Part shown: positions 53,532-61,696 of the stretch, one piece after another
Layout of the letters: the number at the start of each line of letters is the position of its first letter
How positions within the stretch are numbered: position 1 is the stretch's first letter
Assembly (NCBI RefSeq): GCF_965228705.1
Contig: NZ_OZ245832.1
Location: 620,001-684,000, forward strand
Direction of reading: 5' to 3'
Source: Croceimicrobium sp965228705
Lineage (GTDB): Bacteria > Bacteroidota > Bacteroidia > Flavobacteriales > Schleiferiaceae
DNA: 64,000 bases
The notes under the pieces: model-generated
The model's input: only the letters and a program-made list of their open reading frames with translations
The model's database searches: none
What the model was told of the DNA's origin: nothing
Translations under genes and position numbers: made by a program

Positions 53532-54029
53532 ATGCAAATCCGGAAAAAGATCCTGGCGTTAATGATTAGTGCAATCTGTTGTAGCTCCTGTAATTACTCG
53601 GGTCAAAGCAGTTCTAAGACAGAACAAAAAGCAAGTACAAGCAATTCAAATGAAGAAGTGATGAGAAGCTATATTTCTATGTTGGAAATCCCGGTACAGG
53701 ATATTTCACGGGCCATTAAATTTTATCAGGCCTTATTGGATATTGAGATTGAAGAAATGGAATTCGAAGGAATGCATATGGGCATTTTCCCTTATGAGGA
53801 CCAATTGGTTAATGTGGTTTTGATTCAGGAGGAAGGATATCAAGCAAGCGGAGATGGGCCAGTAGTATATTTAAATGCGGGTGAGAATTTAGAGCCCGTA
53901 CTGGCTCGAGTAGAAAGCCATGGGGGCAAAATCCTTCTGGCCAAAACTGCACATGCCGATAATAGTGGCTACTTCGCTCTCTTCCAGGATTCTGAAGGAA
54001 ATAAACTGGCCTTGAATTCTCCACATTAG
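53532..54029 (+). CDS. VOC family lipoprotein (glyoxalase-like fold)
   Basis: A 165-residue protein with an export signal and lipobox (CCSSC, Cys about 20) followed by one VOC domain (about 48-162): MLEIPVQDISRAIKFYQALL and a closing GYFALFQDSEGNKLAL. VOC proteins bind metal ions and act as lyases, dioxygenases or resistance proteins. A lipoprotein VOC domain is unusual because the family is mostly cytoplasmic. The start at ATG 53532 gives a normal signal; the upstream in-frame start is unlikely. Next to an AraC gene. Confidence 0.82.
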   Translation: MQIRKKILALMISAICCSSCNYSGQSSSKTEQKASTSNSNEEVMRSYISMLEIPVQDISRAIKFYQALLDIEIEEMEFEGMHMGIFPYEDQLVNVVLIQEEGYQASGDGPVVYLNAGENLEPVLARVESHGGKILLAKTAHADNSGYFALFQDSEGNKLALNSPH

Positions 54030-54059
54030 GAAACAAGGACTTTGCTAAGATTAAAAAAC

Positions 54060-54097
54060 ATGGCGGTTTGGGTGTATACTCAAACCGCCATTGTTTT
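54060..54097. terminator. Terminator after the VOC gene
   Basis: ATGGCGGTTTG/CAAACCGCCAT perfect 11-bp stem with a 10-nt loop, preceded by an A run and followed by TTGTTTT, so it may work in both directions. Confidence 0.8.
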
Positions 54098-54171
54098 AAG
54101 GCATTCCTTATTGGAATTTCACCTTATTTGGTCGGAGCTAAACAAATTACTTCCTAATCGACAATACCTTC

Positions 54172-54199
54172 TCACATCTCACATCTCACATCTCACCTC
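54172..54199. repeat. TCTCACA heptamer repeat, short copy
   Basis: Three to four copies of the heptamer seen at 51574-51649, upstream of a small membrane protein gene. Confidence 0.8.
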
Positions 54200-54268
54200 T
54201 CCCGCAAAGACTATATTTTGCTTTTGAACTGTATTTTAGAAGCAAGCGATTGTACCTTTATCCAGCCC

Positions 54269-54526
54269 ATGAATCTTAAAAACTACAAAATCCCCACTAT
54301 CCTGGCTGTATTGTACTGGATTCCGGCTACCCTCTATTTGTTTTCCGACGCCGGTACCGGTTCCAATAGTTTTTTAGTCCCAGGCTGTATTTTGGGTTTT
54401 GCCTTCGGCTATGGAGGTAGTTTGCTATTAGCATTGCTAGGGCAATTGATCAATTTGGTAGTGCTCATATTAATCGGGAGACTTCTTTATGAACCTATAC
54501 GAAGAAGGAGAGCAAATGAAAAGTAG
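54269..54526 (+). CDS. Small hypothetical membrane protein
   Basis: An 85-residue protein with three hydrophobic segments (about 9-26, 35-54 and 53-73) and a basic C-terminus (RRRRANEK). No recognised family. ATG 54269 is chosen; the upstream TTG would add a Cys-rich segment of doubtful reality. A TATATTTTG box-like sequence lies at 54212-54220. A second short frame starts inside its 3' end. Confidence 0.55.
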   Translation: MNLKNYKIPTILAVLYWIPATLYLFSDAGTGSNSFLVPGCILGFAFGYGGSLLLALLGQLINLVVLILIGRLLYEPIRRRRANEK

Positions 54527-54653
54527 ATTCAATGTTTTTAGGGTACTAGTAATCTTTGTCTGTGCGCTTTAATCCCCTGCATTGCCTATTGGTTTTATAA
54601 GTGGGACAAGCTTGAGTTTTGAGGAGCAATTCGCTGGGATCCTGGCATTTTGA
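54516..54653 (+). pseudogene. Short disrupted frame with internal stop
   Basis: A 45-codon frame starting ATG 54516 (MKSRFNVFRVLVIFVCAL) has a TAA at 54570-54572, and then continues SPALPIGFISGTSLSFEEQF to TGA 54651. The N-terminal part is a plausible membrane helix, so this may be a decayed small membrane protein gene. It could also be chance. Confidence 0.25.
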
Positions 54654-54655
54654 TT

Positions 54656-54742
54656 ATGAAGGAAAAACAACAAATAAAACATAGCGATTACATCCTTACG
54701 ATTAAGGAGTTTTGGAGCCCTAGTCAATGCGAGGATTTTTAG
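54656..54742 (+). pseudogene. Out-of-frame N-terminus of the 2OG-Fe(II) oxygenase
   Basis: ATG 54656 starts MKEKQQIKHSDYILTIKEFW and ends at TAG 54740 after SPSQCEDF. The downstream oxygenase frame resumes with LAKSEALGYE. A single extra T in the T5 tract at 54736-54740 would join them as SPSQCEDFLAKSEALGYE, which is the normal N-terminal pattern of the family. Confidence 0.6.
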
Positions 54743-55209
54743 CAAAGAGCGAAGCTTTGGGCTATGAGCAGGCAAAAGTTCAAACCGAAAGTGGTGAAAA
54801 GTTTATTGAAGCGGTTCGAAACAATCAACGCGTATTGTTTAGGGATCGCGAATTGGCGAACGAATTATGGCTGCAGGTAAAGCCCTTTGTCCTCTCCAAA
54901 TTGGGTAATAGCATCGCCATTGGTTTGAATGAGATGTTCCGCTTCTATAAATACCAAGCTGGCCAAGAGTTTAAAAAGCACCGTGACCAAAGTTTTATTC
55001 GAAGCGAAAGTAAATCGAGTTATTTTACTTTTATCATATATCTGAATGAGGGATTCTTAGGAGGGGAGACCGAATTCAAGGAAGTGAAAATTATCCCTAA
55101 AACTGGAGATGCGCTGCTCTTTTTCCACGATCTGGAGCACTCGGGAAATCCTATAGAGGAAGGTGCCAAATACCTGCTTCGAACGGATGTGATGTACCGA
55201 TTGGAATAG
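54727..55209 (+). CDS. 2OG-Fe(II) oxygenase (prolyl 4-hydroxylase-like), 5' end frameshifted
   Basis: A 160-residue Fe(II)/2-oxoglutarate dioxygenase. The iron ligands are His and Asp in KKHRDQSF (about residues 78-80) and a later His in FHDLEHSG (about 140), and Arg in LLRTDVMYR would bind 2-oxoglutarate. Such enzymes hydroxylate proteins or small molecules. The ATG at 54727 (MRGFLAKSEALG) is a weak start: the natural N-terminus lies upstream in another frame (54656), separated by a one-base shift. So the active gene is probably longer, or the gene is decaying. Surroundings are AT-rich. Confidence 0.82.
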   Translation: MRGFLAKSEALGYEQAKVQTESGEKFIEAVRNNQRVLFRDRELANELWLQVKPFVLSKLGNSIAIGLNEMFRFYKYQAGQEFKKHRDQSFIRSESKSSYFTFIIYLNEGFLGGETEFKEVKIIPKTGDALLFFHDLEHSGNPIEEGAKYLLRTDVMYRLE

Positions 55210-55314
55210 TTTGCATTGCTTTTTGAGCGCATTGCGATCTCTATAAGAGCCATTGAATCGTTTATCGGAGCATAGTGATTTGAAAATAGCTAGGGAGTTG
55301 TAATAATTATAGCA

Positions 55315-55932
55315 ATGAGTAAGACACCAAATTTTGGAGTTTTTAATGATTTCTGGAATGGGTTTCCAAATCATTTACCTTTCCTGACTTTAATTGAAAC
55401 TCCCTACCAGCCGGAAGAATGGAATCTTACTAAAAGTATTGAAAGGCTTGATCATATTGTTTCAGAAAGCTCTGGTTCTCAAATAGCAAATGGAATCAGA
55501 CTATTGCTAAAAAACGAAGATTGGAGGCCACATTTAGTTGCTGCCTTGGCAATTCTAAAGATTGATAAAGACCTGCAGTTTGAATTGAAGTCTGATTTAT
55601 GGTCTCGTCTAAAGTCTGGATCTTGGGTAAGTCCTCAAATTCTGGTAATTCTTTCCCTTATAGATTCTGAGTTTAATTTAAAGGCAAGGGAAATTTGTGA
55701 AAATGGATTTGAGATTTCCTATTCCGAAATGCCGATGCACGAACATCATTTCGCAAGAGGACCAGCAGGTCTAAGTGTTGATAACAAGAAAGTTGTTGCT
55801 TCAGTTGAATATCTTCTGAATGGACTTATTATCGATTCTAGAGAAAATGATAATGGTGGCTCCCTAGCAAAAGGTTGGAAGGAAAACCTTTTTAAATTGA
55901 TTGATAATAAGCGGTTTAAGATTAAAGAATAA
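55315..55932 (+). CDS. Hypothetical protein
   Basis: A 205-residue soluble protein of unknown family. It is mostly helical with regular Leu spacing (HLVAALAILKIDKDLQFEL, SPQILVILSLIDSEFNLKA), which suggests HEAT-like repeats. No signal peptide or membrane segment. Codon use is AT-rich compared with the genes before 54 kb. It lies alone between two spacers; nothing tells its role. It could be an orphan immunity or accessory protein (guess). Confidence 0.55.
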   Translation: MSKTPNFGVFNDFWNGFPNHLPFLTLIETPYQPEEWNLTKSIERLDHIVSESSGSQIANGIRLLLKNEDWRPHLVAALAILKIDKDLQFELKSDLWSRLKSGSWVSPQILVILSLIDSEFNLKAREICENGFEISYSEMPMHEHHFARGPAGLSVDNKKVVASVEYLLNGLIIDSRENDNGGSLAKGWKENLFKLIDNKRFKIKE

Positions 55933-56453
55933 GATCACTGGCCAAGCCCTGAAAGGAATAGCCTCACTCAAAAAGCAAGGTTAATGAAAGCCAACATCCT
56001 TGTCCGCTTAACATCTTCTTTGGCTCCAATCCCCTCTCACATCTCACTACTCACATCTCACTACTCCTAAGGGAAAATCCCCCATTCCCCAAAAAGGATA
56101 TTCCCTCTTTTTAAGCAAGGTAAAAGCGTAGCTTATTGGTTTTGGGTATTTTGTATTACCTTTTCTTCATGTTTTGCTGATATTTTTTTAGATTAAATTG
56201 AAGTATACCTATAATAGTAAGTTAAACTTTATGGGAATAGATAGTATTTGGTAAAGCAGGTTTTCATTAGTTTTTTTATTACTTGGAATACAAATGAAAC
56301 CAAACGTTAGGATAGATATCTACCTAATTTTAAGTAACTAAATTCAGTTTTAGGGTTTTTTCTGCTCGAGAAGCTGAGACTTAAATTGAAAATAAAATAA
56401 AACAGCAATAGGTTATATTTATACATTTAAAGTGAAAAAAAATAAAATCAAAC
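55933..56453. other. AT-rich intergenic spacer
   Basis: 521 nt without a credible gene. It contains the third TCTCACA heptamer run (56034-56066) and then about 350 nt of AT-rich DNA. A TACATTTAAAG sequence just before the small gene at 56454 matches the one before gyrA and may be a promoter (TAnnTTTR-like). Composition changes clearly from the flanks. Confidence 0.5.
56034..56066. repeat. TCTCACA heptamer repeat, interrupted copy
   Basis: Two pairs of TCTCACA-type units spaced by TACTCA-like variants. Same unit as at 51574 and 54172. Confidence 0.7.
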
Positions 56454-56702
56454 ATGTTTGGTAAGAAGAAAATAGAAATTAACGCAATACAGGACTCTGA
56501 TTTAGCAGAAGCTTTGAAACAAACAAGACAATATAATGACTTAATAGAAGGGAAAATTCATTGTGTTTCTTGTGACACTGTTATGACGGAAAATAATATT
56601 GGAGTAATTCAATCACAAGTTATTAATGGTGTTGCAAATCTCACTTTTTATTGTGAACGAATAGATTGTGTAGATGAATTTAAAAGAAAATTAAATGAAT
56701 AA
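56454..56702 (+). CDS. Small four-cysteine protein of a putative two-gene system
   Basis: An 82-residue soluble protein not matching any family I know. It has Cys37-x2-Cys40 (HCVSCDT) and Cys67-x4-Cys72 (FYCERIDC), the spacing of a zinc-ribbon-like or treble-clef-like knuckle. It overlaps the start of the large S1-repeat gene by 8 nt (56695-56702), so the two are translationally coupled. AT-rich codon use like its partner. Role in the pair unknown; an RNA/DNA-binding or regulatory subunit is a guess. Confidence 0.6.
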   Translation: MFGKKKIEINAIQDSDLAEALKQTRQYNDLIEGKIHCVSCDTVMTENNIGVIQSQVINGVANLTFYCERIDCVDEFKRKLNE

Positions 56703-56946
56703 ATTTGTTGAGAAATTATTAGTCTTGATTGAGTCTAGTGGTTTGGAAATCAGCTTGACATTGGTTTTAACATTGGTTGTTATAGTTGCTGCAACTAAAC
56801 CTGAAAATTTTAAAATTTTATTTGGATATTTCTGGCATGTATTAGCCATACCATTTAAATATTTTAGAAAAAAGGCAATAAGGTTTCAAATTGAAGGTCC
56901 GTTGACAAAAGCACTTAAACGGATTTCTAAAGAATTGCCTGTGTAA
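56695..56946 (+). CDS. N-terminal fragment of the IS-split S1-repeat membrane protein
   Basis: 83 residues, the last one encoded by IS sequence. A transmembrane helix lies at about residues 18-33 (LEISLTLVLTLVVIVAA) and a second hydrophobic stretch at about 40-57; a basic, helical stretch follows. The frame was cut after codon 82 by the IS at 56942-58167. Without the IS and one copy of its CCTG duplication, codon 83 becomes GAG and reading continues in frame into 58189-60459. So this is not an independent gene but the membrane anchor of a protein of about 844 residues. Confidence 0.7.
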   Translation: MNKFVEKLLVLIESSGLEISLTLVLTLVVIVAATKPENFKILFGYFWHVLAIPFKYFRKKAIRFQIEGPLTKALKRISKELPV

Positions 56947-57008
56947 GCTTCCCTTAAAACCGAACTGTTTAAAAGTAGAGGAATAGGATTAATTTTAAAC
57001 AGTCGATT

Positions 57009-57275
57009 ATGAGAAAGAGTAAGTTTTCGCCAGAGAAGATTGCCAGGGTCTTGAAAGAGTTTGATCAAGGTAGAAGTGCACAGGAATTGAGCCGAGAGTA
57101 CGGGGTTAGTACCGCAACGTTTTACAAATGGCGAGAGCGTTATGCTGGCATGAGTGGAAAGGAGTTAAAGCGTATAAAGGATCTTGAAGAGGAAAACAGG
57201 AAGCTTAAGCAGATGTACGCGAACCTGGCCCTAGATCATCAACTAGCTAAAGAGATTATTGAAAAAAAGCTTTAA
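57009..57275 (+). CDS. IS3-family transposase OrfA (HTH)
   Basis: An 88-residue helix-turn-helix protein (KFSPEKIARVLKEFDQGRSA, ELSREYGVSTATFYKWRERY) with a leucine-zipper-like tail (DLEEENRKLKQMYANLALDH). It binds the element ends. Its 3' end has GAA AAA AAG, where a -1 shift leads into OrfB. Confidence 0.9.
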   Translation: MRKSKFSPEKIARVLKEFDQGRSAQELSREYGVSTATFYKWRERYAGMSGKELKRIKDLEEENRKLKQMYANLALDHQLAKEIIEKKL

Positions 57276-58138
57276 AGCCCTGCCGTAAGAGAGAGATTGG
57301 TCAGGAAATATCTAGACGCTACGGTATTAGCAGGGCATGCCGTGTATTAAACCTCAGTAAAAGCGTGTATTACTATCAAGCCCAAGCAAAGGATGATCGT
57401 GAGCTGGAAGAAGCATTACTGACGAAAGCAAAAGAACATTCTGAGGAAGGCTTTTGGAACGCCTATCACCGCTTACGTAATGAAGGCAAGACTTGGAACC
57501 ACAAACGACTACATCGTGTTTATGTGGCTTTAAAACTACCTTTAAGACGAAAGGTTAAGAAGCGATTACCCGCTCGGGTAAAAGAACCGTTAGTGGTGCC
57601 TGATAGGCCGAATCAGACCTGGAGTATGGACTTTGTACATGATGTACTAGAAAACAAGCGCAAGTTTCGTGCATTCACGGTAATTGATGACTACAATCGA
57701 GAAGCACTACATATCGAAGTAGATTTCTCACTTCCATCAAACAGAGTAGTATATGTGCTTAATCATTTAATCAATCGCAGGGGTAAACCCGATGTGATCC
57801 GAATGGACAATGGGCCCGAGTTCATTGCTGAGCTCACTAAATCATGGAGCGTCATTCATGAAATAGAATTTAGATATATCCAACCCGGCAAACCCACACA
57901 GAACGCTTTTATAGAGCGATTTAATGGAAGCTACCGCCGAGGAGTGCTGGACAAATATATTTTTGAAGATATCCATCAGGTAAGGGAGCAAACAGAAAAG
58001 TGGATGCATGACTATAACAACTTTAAACCTCATGATTCATTAGGAAATATACCGCCTAGGGTATACGCCAAACGCAACCACCCCGAGGGTACCCTCGGGG
58101 TGGTTGAAAACAATACTATCTTTGGAAAAGTCAATTAA
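57266..58138 (+). CDS. IS3-family transposase OrfB (DDE integrase)
   Basis: About 290 residues in the -1 frame relative to OrfA: it begins KALKPCRKREIGQEISRRYG, an IS407-type HTH, followed by an integrase core with Asp in WSMDFVHD, Asp in RMDNGPEF and Glu in NAFIERFNGSYRR. A GTG at 57365 is a possible separate start, but the upstream frame is open and conserved, so OrfAB by frameshifting is expected. A 32-bp palindrome lies near its 3' end. Complete. Confidence 0.9.
   Translation, partial: KALKPCRKREIGQEISRRYGISRACRVLNLSKSVYYYQAQAKDDRELEEALLTKAKEHSEEGFWNAYHRLRNEGKTWNHKRLHRVYVALKLPLRRKVKKRLPARVKEPLVVPDRPNQTWSMDFVHDVLENKRKFRAFTVIDDYNREALHIEVDFSLPSNRVVYVLNHLINRRGKPDVIRMDNGPEFIAELTKSWSVIHEIEFRYIQPGKPTQNAFIERFNGSYRRGVLDKYIFEDIHQVREQTEKWMHDYNNFKPHDSLGNIPPRVYAKRNHPEGTLGVVENNTIFGKVN
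58075..58106. repeat. 32-bp perfect palindrome near the orfB 3' end
   Basis: Two 16-nt arms, CAACCACCCCGAGGGT and its complement, meet with no loop at a GGTACC centre. It codes for part of the transposase tail (NHPEGTLGVVE). It would form a cruciform or strong mRNA hairpin. Confidence 0.9.
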
Positions 58139-58188
58139 CTAATGGTTCGGATCAGGGGAAGCTTACACCTGAGATTGATATTCCAGAC

Positions 58189-60459
58189 TTGAAAGTAAAT
58201 TGGGTTAATCATGATAATTTACAGTCTAAACTAAGTGAAGGTAAGGCAATTATTAAACTGAAATTTGATAATGATAATTCAAGAAATATAATAAAGGCAA
58301 CTTCAATATATGTAAAGGATGCTTTCTTAATTAATTCAAAACCATATTTAAGTGATAATTTAGTCAAGGCATTGGATCTAACTGTCACAAAAAAAATTCT
58401 TTTAACATCTGATATAAAAAATAAAGGGAGTGTTGTGCCTATTTTTATTAATGAAAATAAAAATGAAAGCAATGAGGTTTTTGAAAAATGTGAAAAGCTT
58501 GAAGAAATTGATGATAATGGACTTTTTACAAGAGTTGTTTTGCGTGAGCTTAATTGTTTGGGTGAATCCCAGTTTGGAAGGACTCCTAAACAAGAACATC
58601 ATATTGAGAGTGAAGAATTTTTGGATTTTATTTATAATGTAGTTACTAGAGAATATGATGATAATACACCTTTAGTTTATGTAAGTAGGTACTATAAAGT
58701 AGGTTTTCTACTTGTTGCTAAGGCTGAAACATATATGAATCACGGTTTAGATCCTTATTACAGAAGGATCAGGCTAGGAATTGCTAGTGGAATAAAGAGT
58801 TTCTATTTATTAGCAAGATCAGAAAAGGTTGAAATTCTGGAAAAGGTAGCGAAAGAGTTGCTATATACTGGGAACTTTATCCTTAAAAATAATCCAAAAG
58901 AGTATATTGATACATTAAATAGAAAGTGTATTTGTTACTCGCTGGAAGTGAATACTGATAGTATTTTATCAAGTACATTATCTACTATTGGAAAAGCGAT
59001 AAAAGATAAGTCAATTGTACATGGAGTGATAACAACAGTTCGTGATAATAGGCTACTAATAGATGTTAATGGCTTGTCGGGGGAGGTGAAATATCACAAC
59101 CTTAGTGCAGGAGATATCATAGATGCCCGAAATTATTTTATGGAAGGTAATGACATTGAGTTAATACCTTTAGAAATTTTAGAAGGTGGTTTAGTCAATT
59201 TTAGTTTAAAAAACACCAAAAGTGATCCAATAAACTTTGTGAAGTCACAATATGAGATTGGTAAGTTTTTAAAGGGCAGAGTAATCTATGCTGATGACGG
59301 ATTCATTAAACTTGACATTGGGAATCAGGTAATTGAAGGGATTGCGTTTAGAAGGGATTTAACATACAGTAAATTTTTGTTTCTTCATGATAAGTTTAAA
59401 CTTGATCAGAGTTATGACTTTATAATTAAGGATTATGATTTTTCTAGAGGTCAATTAATTTTAAGGCTAAAAGATTTACGTGATCCATGGGAAAATAATA
59501 ATTTCCGAGTTGGACAAAAGTTAACTTTTACTTTAATGCGAAAGTCTAAAAATTCACTTTTGGGAGAAATAGAAGAAGGAGTAAATGCATTAATCCCTAA
59601 GTATGAACTCGGCTGGACTGAAGAGCAGCAGAAGGTATATTTTGAAAATGTTAGTTTAAACTCCTCCTTTAAAACTACGGTTCAAAATGTTGAAGATAGA
59701 TTATTAATAGTTTCAATTAAAAGAGAGCAGGAAAATCCATATCAGGAATATTTTGATAAAAATGCCAATGAAATTAATCAATTTTATATCACAAATATTA
59801 ATGATTATGGTATTAATGGTCTAATTGGGAATCTAAGAATTTATATTCCAAAATATGAAATATCTTGGAAGGGCAGTGATGCAAAATATTTGGAAAATAA
59901 TTCTTACGATGTTTCAATAAAAGGTGTTGGTAAAAATGGTGACAAACTCATAGGTACCTTTAAACCTCTATTAAAGCATCCCTTAGATGATTTTAGTAAG
60001 GTTTATTCTATAGGTGATACTTTGAGTAATTTAAAGATTAAAGAAGTTTTCGAATGGGGAATTATTTATACTATTTCACATGATGAAAAGGCGATTGATG
60101 GCTTTCTTTTGAAAAGAGATGTGAGTAACTATTTCTTTATTAATGATATTAAGTCTTTAGCTATTTTTTTGGATAATGTTTCTTTGAACATTTCTGAAAT
60201 TAACCTGGAGCTAAATCGTGTGATTTTAAGCTTAAAGGATTTTACTAGAAGTAATACTAATTCTCTCAAATATTTTAACTATGAGGATGCATATGAAGCA
60301 ATTGTAATAGGTTTTAATAATAATGGATATGGAGTGATTGTTAAAGATTATTGGATTGAGGGAATTCTTGAATCAAGTAAAGTTCTTTCTATTGGTTCGA
60401 AGATTTCAATTAGACCAACTAGAATTGAAGAAGTATTAATCTATTTTACAATAGATTAA
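58189..60459 (+). CDS. Main part of a membrane-anchored S1/OB-repeat protein (IS-interrupted)
   Basis: 756 residues, the C-terminal 90% of a protein split by the IS. The listed TTG is simply the first start-like codon; the frame runs back to the IS end. Residues 1-260 form a novel region including a helical domain (about 140-245; YMNHGLDPYYRRIRLGIASG). About six S1/OB-like repeats follow (275-345, 358-428, 438-510, 528-592, 605-685, 700-755), the third opening DPWENNNFRVGQKLTFTLM like ribosomal protein S1. S1 domains usually bind RNA. Strongly AT-rich. No known family as a whole; expression after interruption is doubtful. Confidence 0.7.
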   Translation: MKVNWVNHDNLQSKLSEGKAIIKLKFDNDNSRNIIKATSIYVKDAFLINSKPYLSDNLVKALDLTVTKKILLTSDIKNKGSVVPIFINENKNESNEVFEKCEKLEEIDDNGLFTRVVLRELNCLGESQFGRTPKQEHHIESEEFLDFIYNVVTREYDDNTPLVYVSRYYKVGFLLVAKAETYMNHGLDPYYRRIRLGIASGIKSFYLLARSEKVEILEKVAKELLYTGNFILKNNPKEYIDTLNRKCICYSLEVNTDSILSSTLSTIGKAIKDKSIVHGVITTVRDNRLLIDVNGLSGEVKYHNLSAGDIIDARNYFMEGNDIELIPLEILEGGLVNFSLKNTKSDPINFVKSQYEIGKFLKGRVIYADDGFIKLDIGNQVIEGIAFRRDLTYSKFLFLHDKFKLDQSYDFIIKDYDFSRGQLILRLKDLRDPWENNNFRVGQKLTFTLMRKSKNSLLGEIEEGVNALIPKYELGWTEEQQKVYFENVSLNSSFKTTVQNVEDRLLIVSIKREQENPYQEYFDKNANEINQFYITNINDYGINGLIGNLRIYIPKYEISWKGSDAKYLENNSYDVSIKGVGKNGDKLIGTFKPLLKHPLDDFSKVYSIGDTLSNLKIKEVFEWGIIYTISHDEKAIDGFLLKRDVSNYFFINDIKSLAIFLDNVSLNISEINLELNRVILSLKDFTRSNTNSLKYFNYEDAYEAIVIGFNNNGYGVIVKDYWIEGILESSKVLSIGSKISIRPTRIEEVLIYFTID

Positions 60460-60523
60460 TATTCAAGTTGTCTCTTTAATTGGTCTTGAAGTTGTTATTT
60501 ACTTTGAAATTTCATCACTTTTA

Positions 60524-61696
60524 TCAAGTCTTTATTATTAATTGTAAGATACTCCTCCTCAAACTTCTCCCAATTGACCAAAAGAAAGGCCGCCAGGGCA
60601 TGCGCGAGAGAATTTTAAGGTTGTCTAGCCAAGAACTTTCTTCATCCAGAAAGCGAAAGATGCGCGGGATGGGGTGCACCCTAAATAGGCGTTTAAAGAT
60701 CTCCAAAATGGGGCTCTGCTTTTTCTGAAAGAGGTTCAATAAGAGTTCATCGTAAATCCAGTATTGTCGACCGTGACCCGCTTGGGGAATGGGGCCTTGT
60801 TCTTTTAAGGCTTTGGCAATGGCCCAGGAGTGCTGGGCGATTTTCTTAAAGGCAAAGCCGGTTGACGCTTTTACCACTCCAGCCCTTACTCCGATAGGGA
60901 TATAGCGCTTGTTTAAAGAATGCAGTTTTTCCTTCTGGTTTAAGCTTAGGGTCATGGGGATTTTATTAATCTCCTTTTCTTCAATTTCGAAATCAGAAAT
61001 GCCCATTTTTTGGAGGTAGCGCTCAATTTCGGGCTGAGCTTCTGTTTCGCTTAAAATAGCTTCGCCAAAGCGGGTGAGCTCAATTAGGGCTTCCGTTTCG
61101 GAGGTGGGGAGGAAATACATAAACTGCAAACCTTCACTTTGCTGCACCTCAAAATCCATCAGTCGGCAAACTTCCGTTTCGAATTGCGCTTGGGGGGCTT
61201 TAATACGATAGCCGACAAAGCTTTGCCAAATCAGGTCGGGGTCGTTTAAGGTCGGAGGCCGACTATCGAAAACCAAATGGGCATAAGCGCTTTGGTCCTT
61301 ATCCAATTTCAGCTCAAAAGGCCTTTGATTGCTGAGCTTGCTGACTTTCCCATTATAGAAATCCAGATTAGGATACGACTGCAGCGCATCCTTAACAAAG
61401 CGGTAGAAATCCTTGCTCCGGATCTGCACATAGCGATAGGGGGCCATGTTTTGCCGTTGAGGAAAGGCAGAGTCTAATTGCGACCAGGATTTAGAAACCG
61501 AGGAACCAAACATCTGCCAGGCGGCATCTTGCTCATCGGTCCAAAAGCACCAGGTACGGTCATTGGAATTTTTAGGATCGGGCTCAATTAATAGCACTGA
61601 ATACTGATCCAAAATGCCTTGCAAATGCATAGCATATAAGAGACTCAGGCCGGAGGCGCCGCCACCAATCAGGGCGATGTCGTATTCTTCTTTCAA
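60524..61696 (-). CDS. crtY: Lycopene cyclase
   Basis: A 390-residue FAD-dependent CrtY-type lycopene cyclase, which turns lycopene into beta-carotene. The dinucleotide motif IALIGGGASGLSLLYAM is at the N-terminus; NDRTWCFW (about 46-53), FMYFLPTSETEALIELTRF and IPIGVRAGVVKASTGFAF are diagnostic. The start overlaps the photolyase stop by 4 nt, so the pair is one transcript. No other carotenoid genes are in the window. Implies a yellow or orange pigmented organism. Confidence 0.92.
   Translation of the reverse strand: MKEEYDIALIGGGASGLSLLYAMHLQGILDQYSVLLIEPDPKNSNDRTWCFWTDEQDAAWQMFGSSVSKSWSQLDSAFPQRQNMAPYRYVQIRSKDFYRFVKDALQSYPNLDFYNGKVSKLSNQRPFELKLDKDQSAYAHLVFDSRPPTLNDPDLIWQSFVGYRIKAPQAQFETEVCRLMDFEVQQSEGLQFMYFLPTSETEALIELTRFGEAILSETEAQPEIERYLQKMGISDFEIEEKEINKIPMTLSLNQKEKLHSLNKRYIPIGVRAGVVKASTGFAFKKIAQHSWAIAKALKEQGPIPQAGHGRQYWIYDELLLNLFQKKQSPILEIFKRLFRVHPIPRIFRFLDEESSWLDNLKILSRMPWRPFFWSIGRSLRRSILQLIIKT

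Larger units (their letters stand above)
56942..58167 (+). mobile_element. IS3-family insertion sequence (IS407-like, 1226 bp)
   Basis: Terminal inverted repeats share TGTAAGCTTCCC on both ends and are similar further in (CCGAAC). The 4-bp duplication CCTG at 56938-56941 and 58168-58171 is typical of the IS407 subgroup. orfA (57009-57275) and orfB are linked by an A7 slippery tract. The insertion interrupts the S1-repeat gene. Its genes look intact. Confidence 0.9.
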
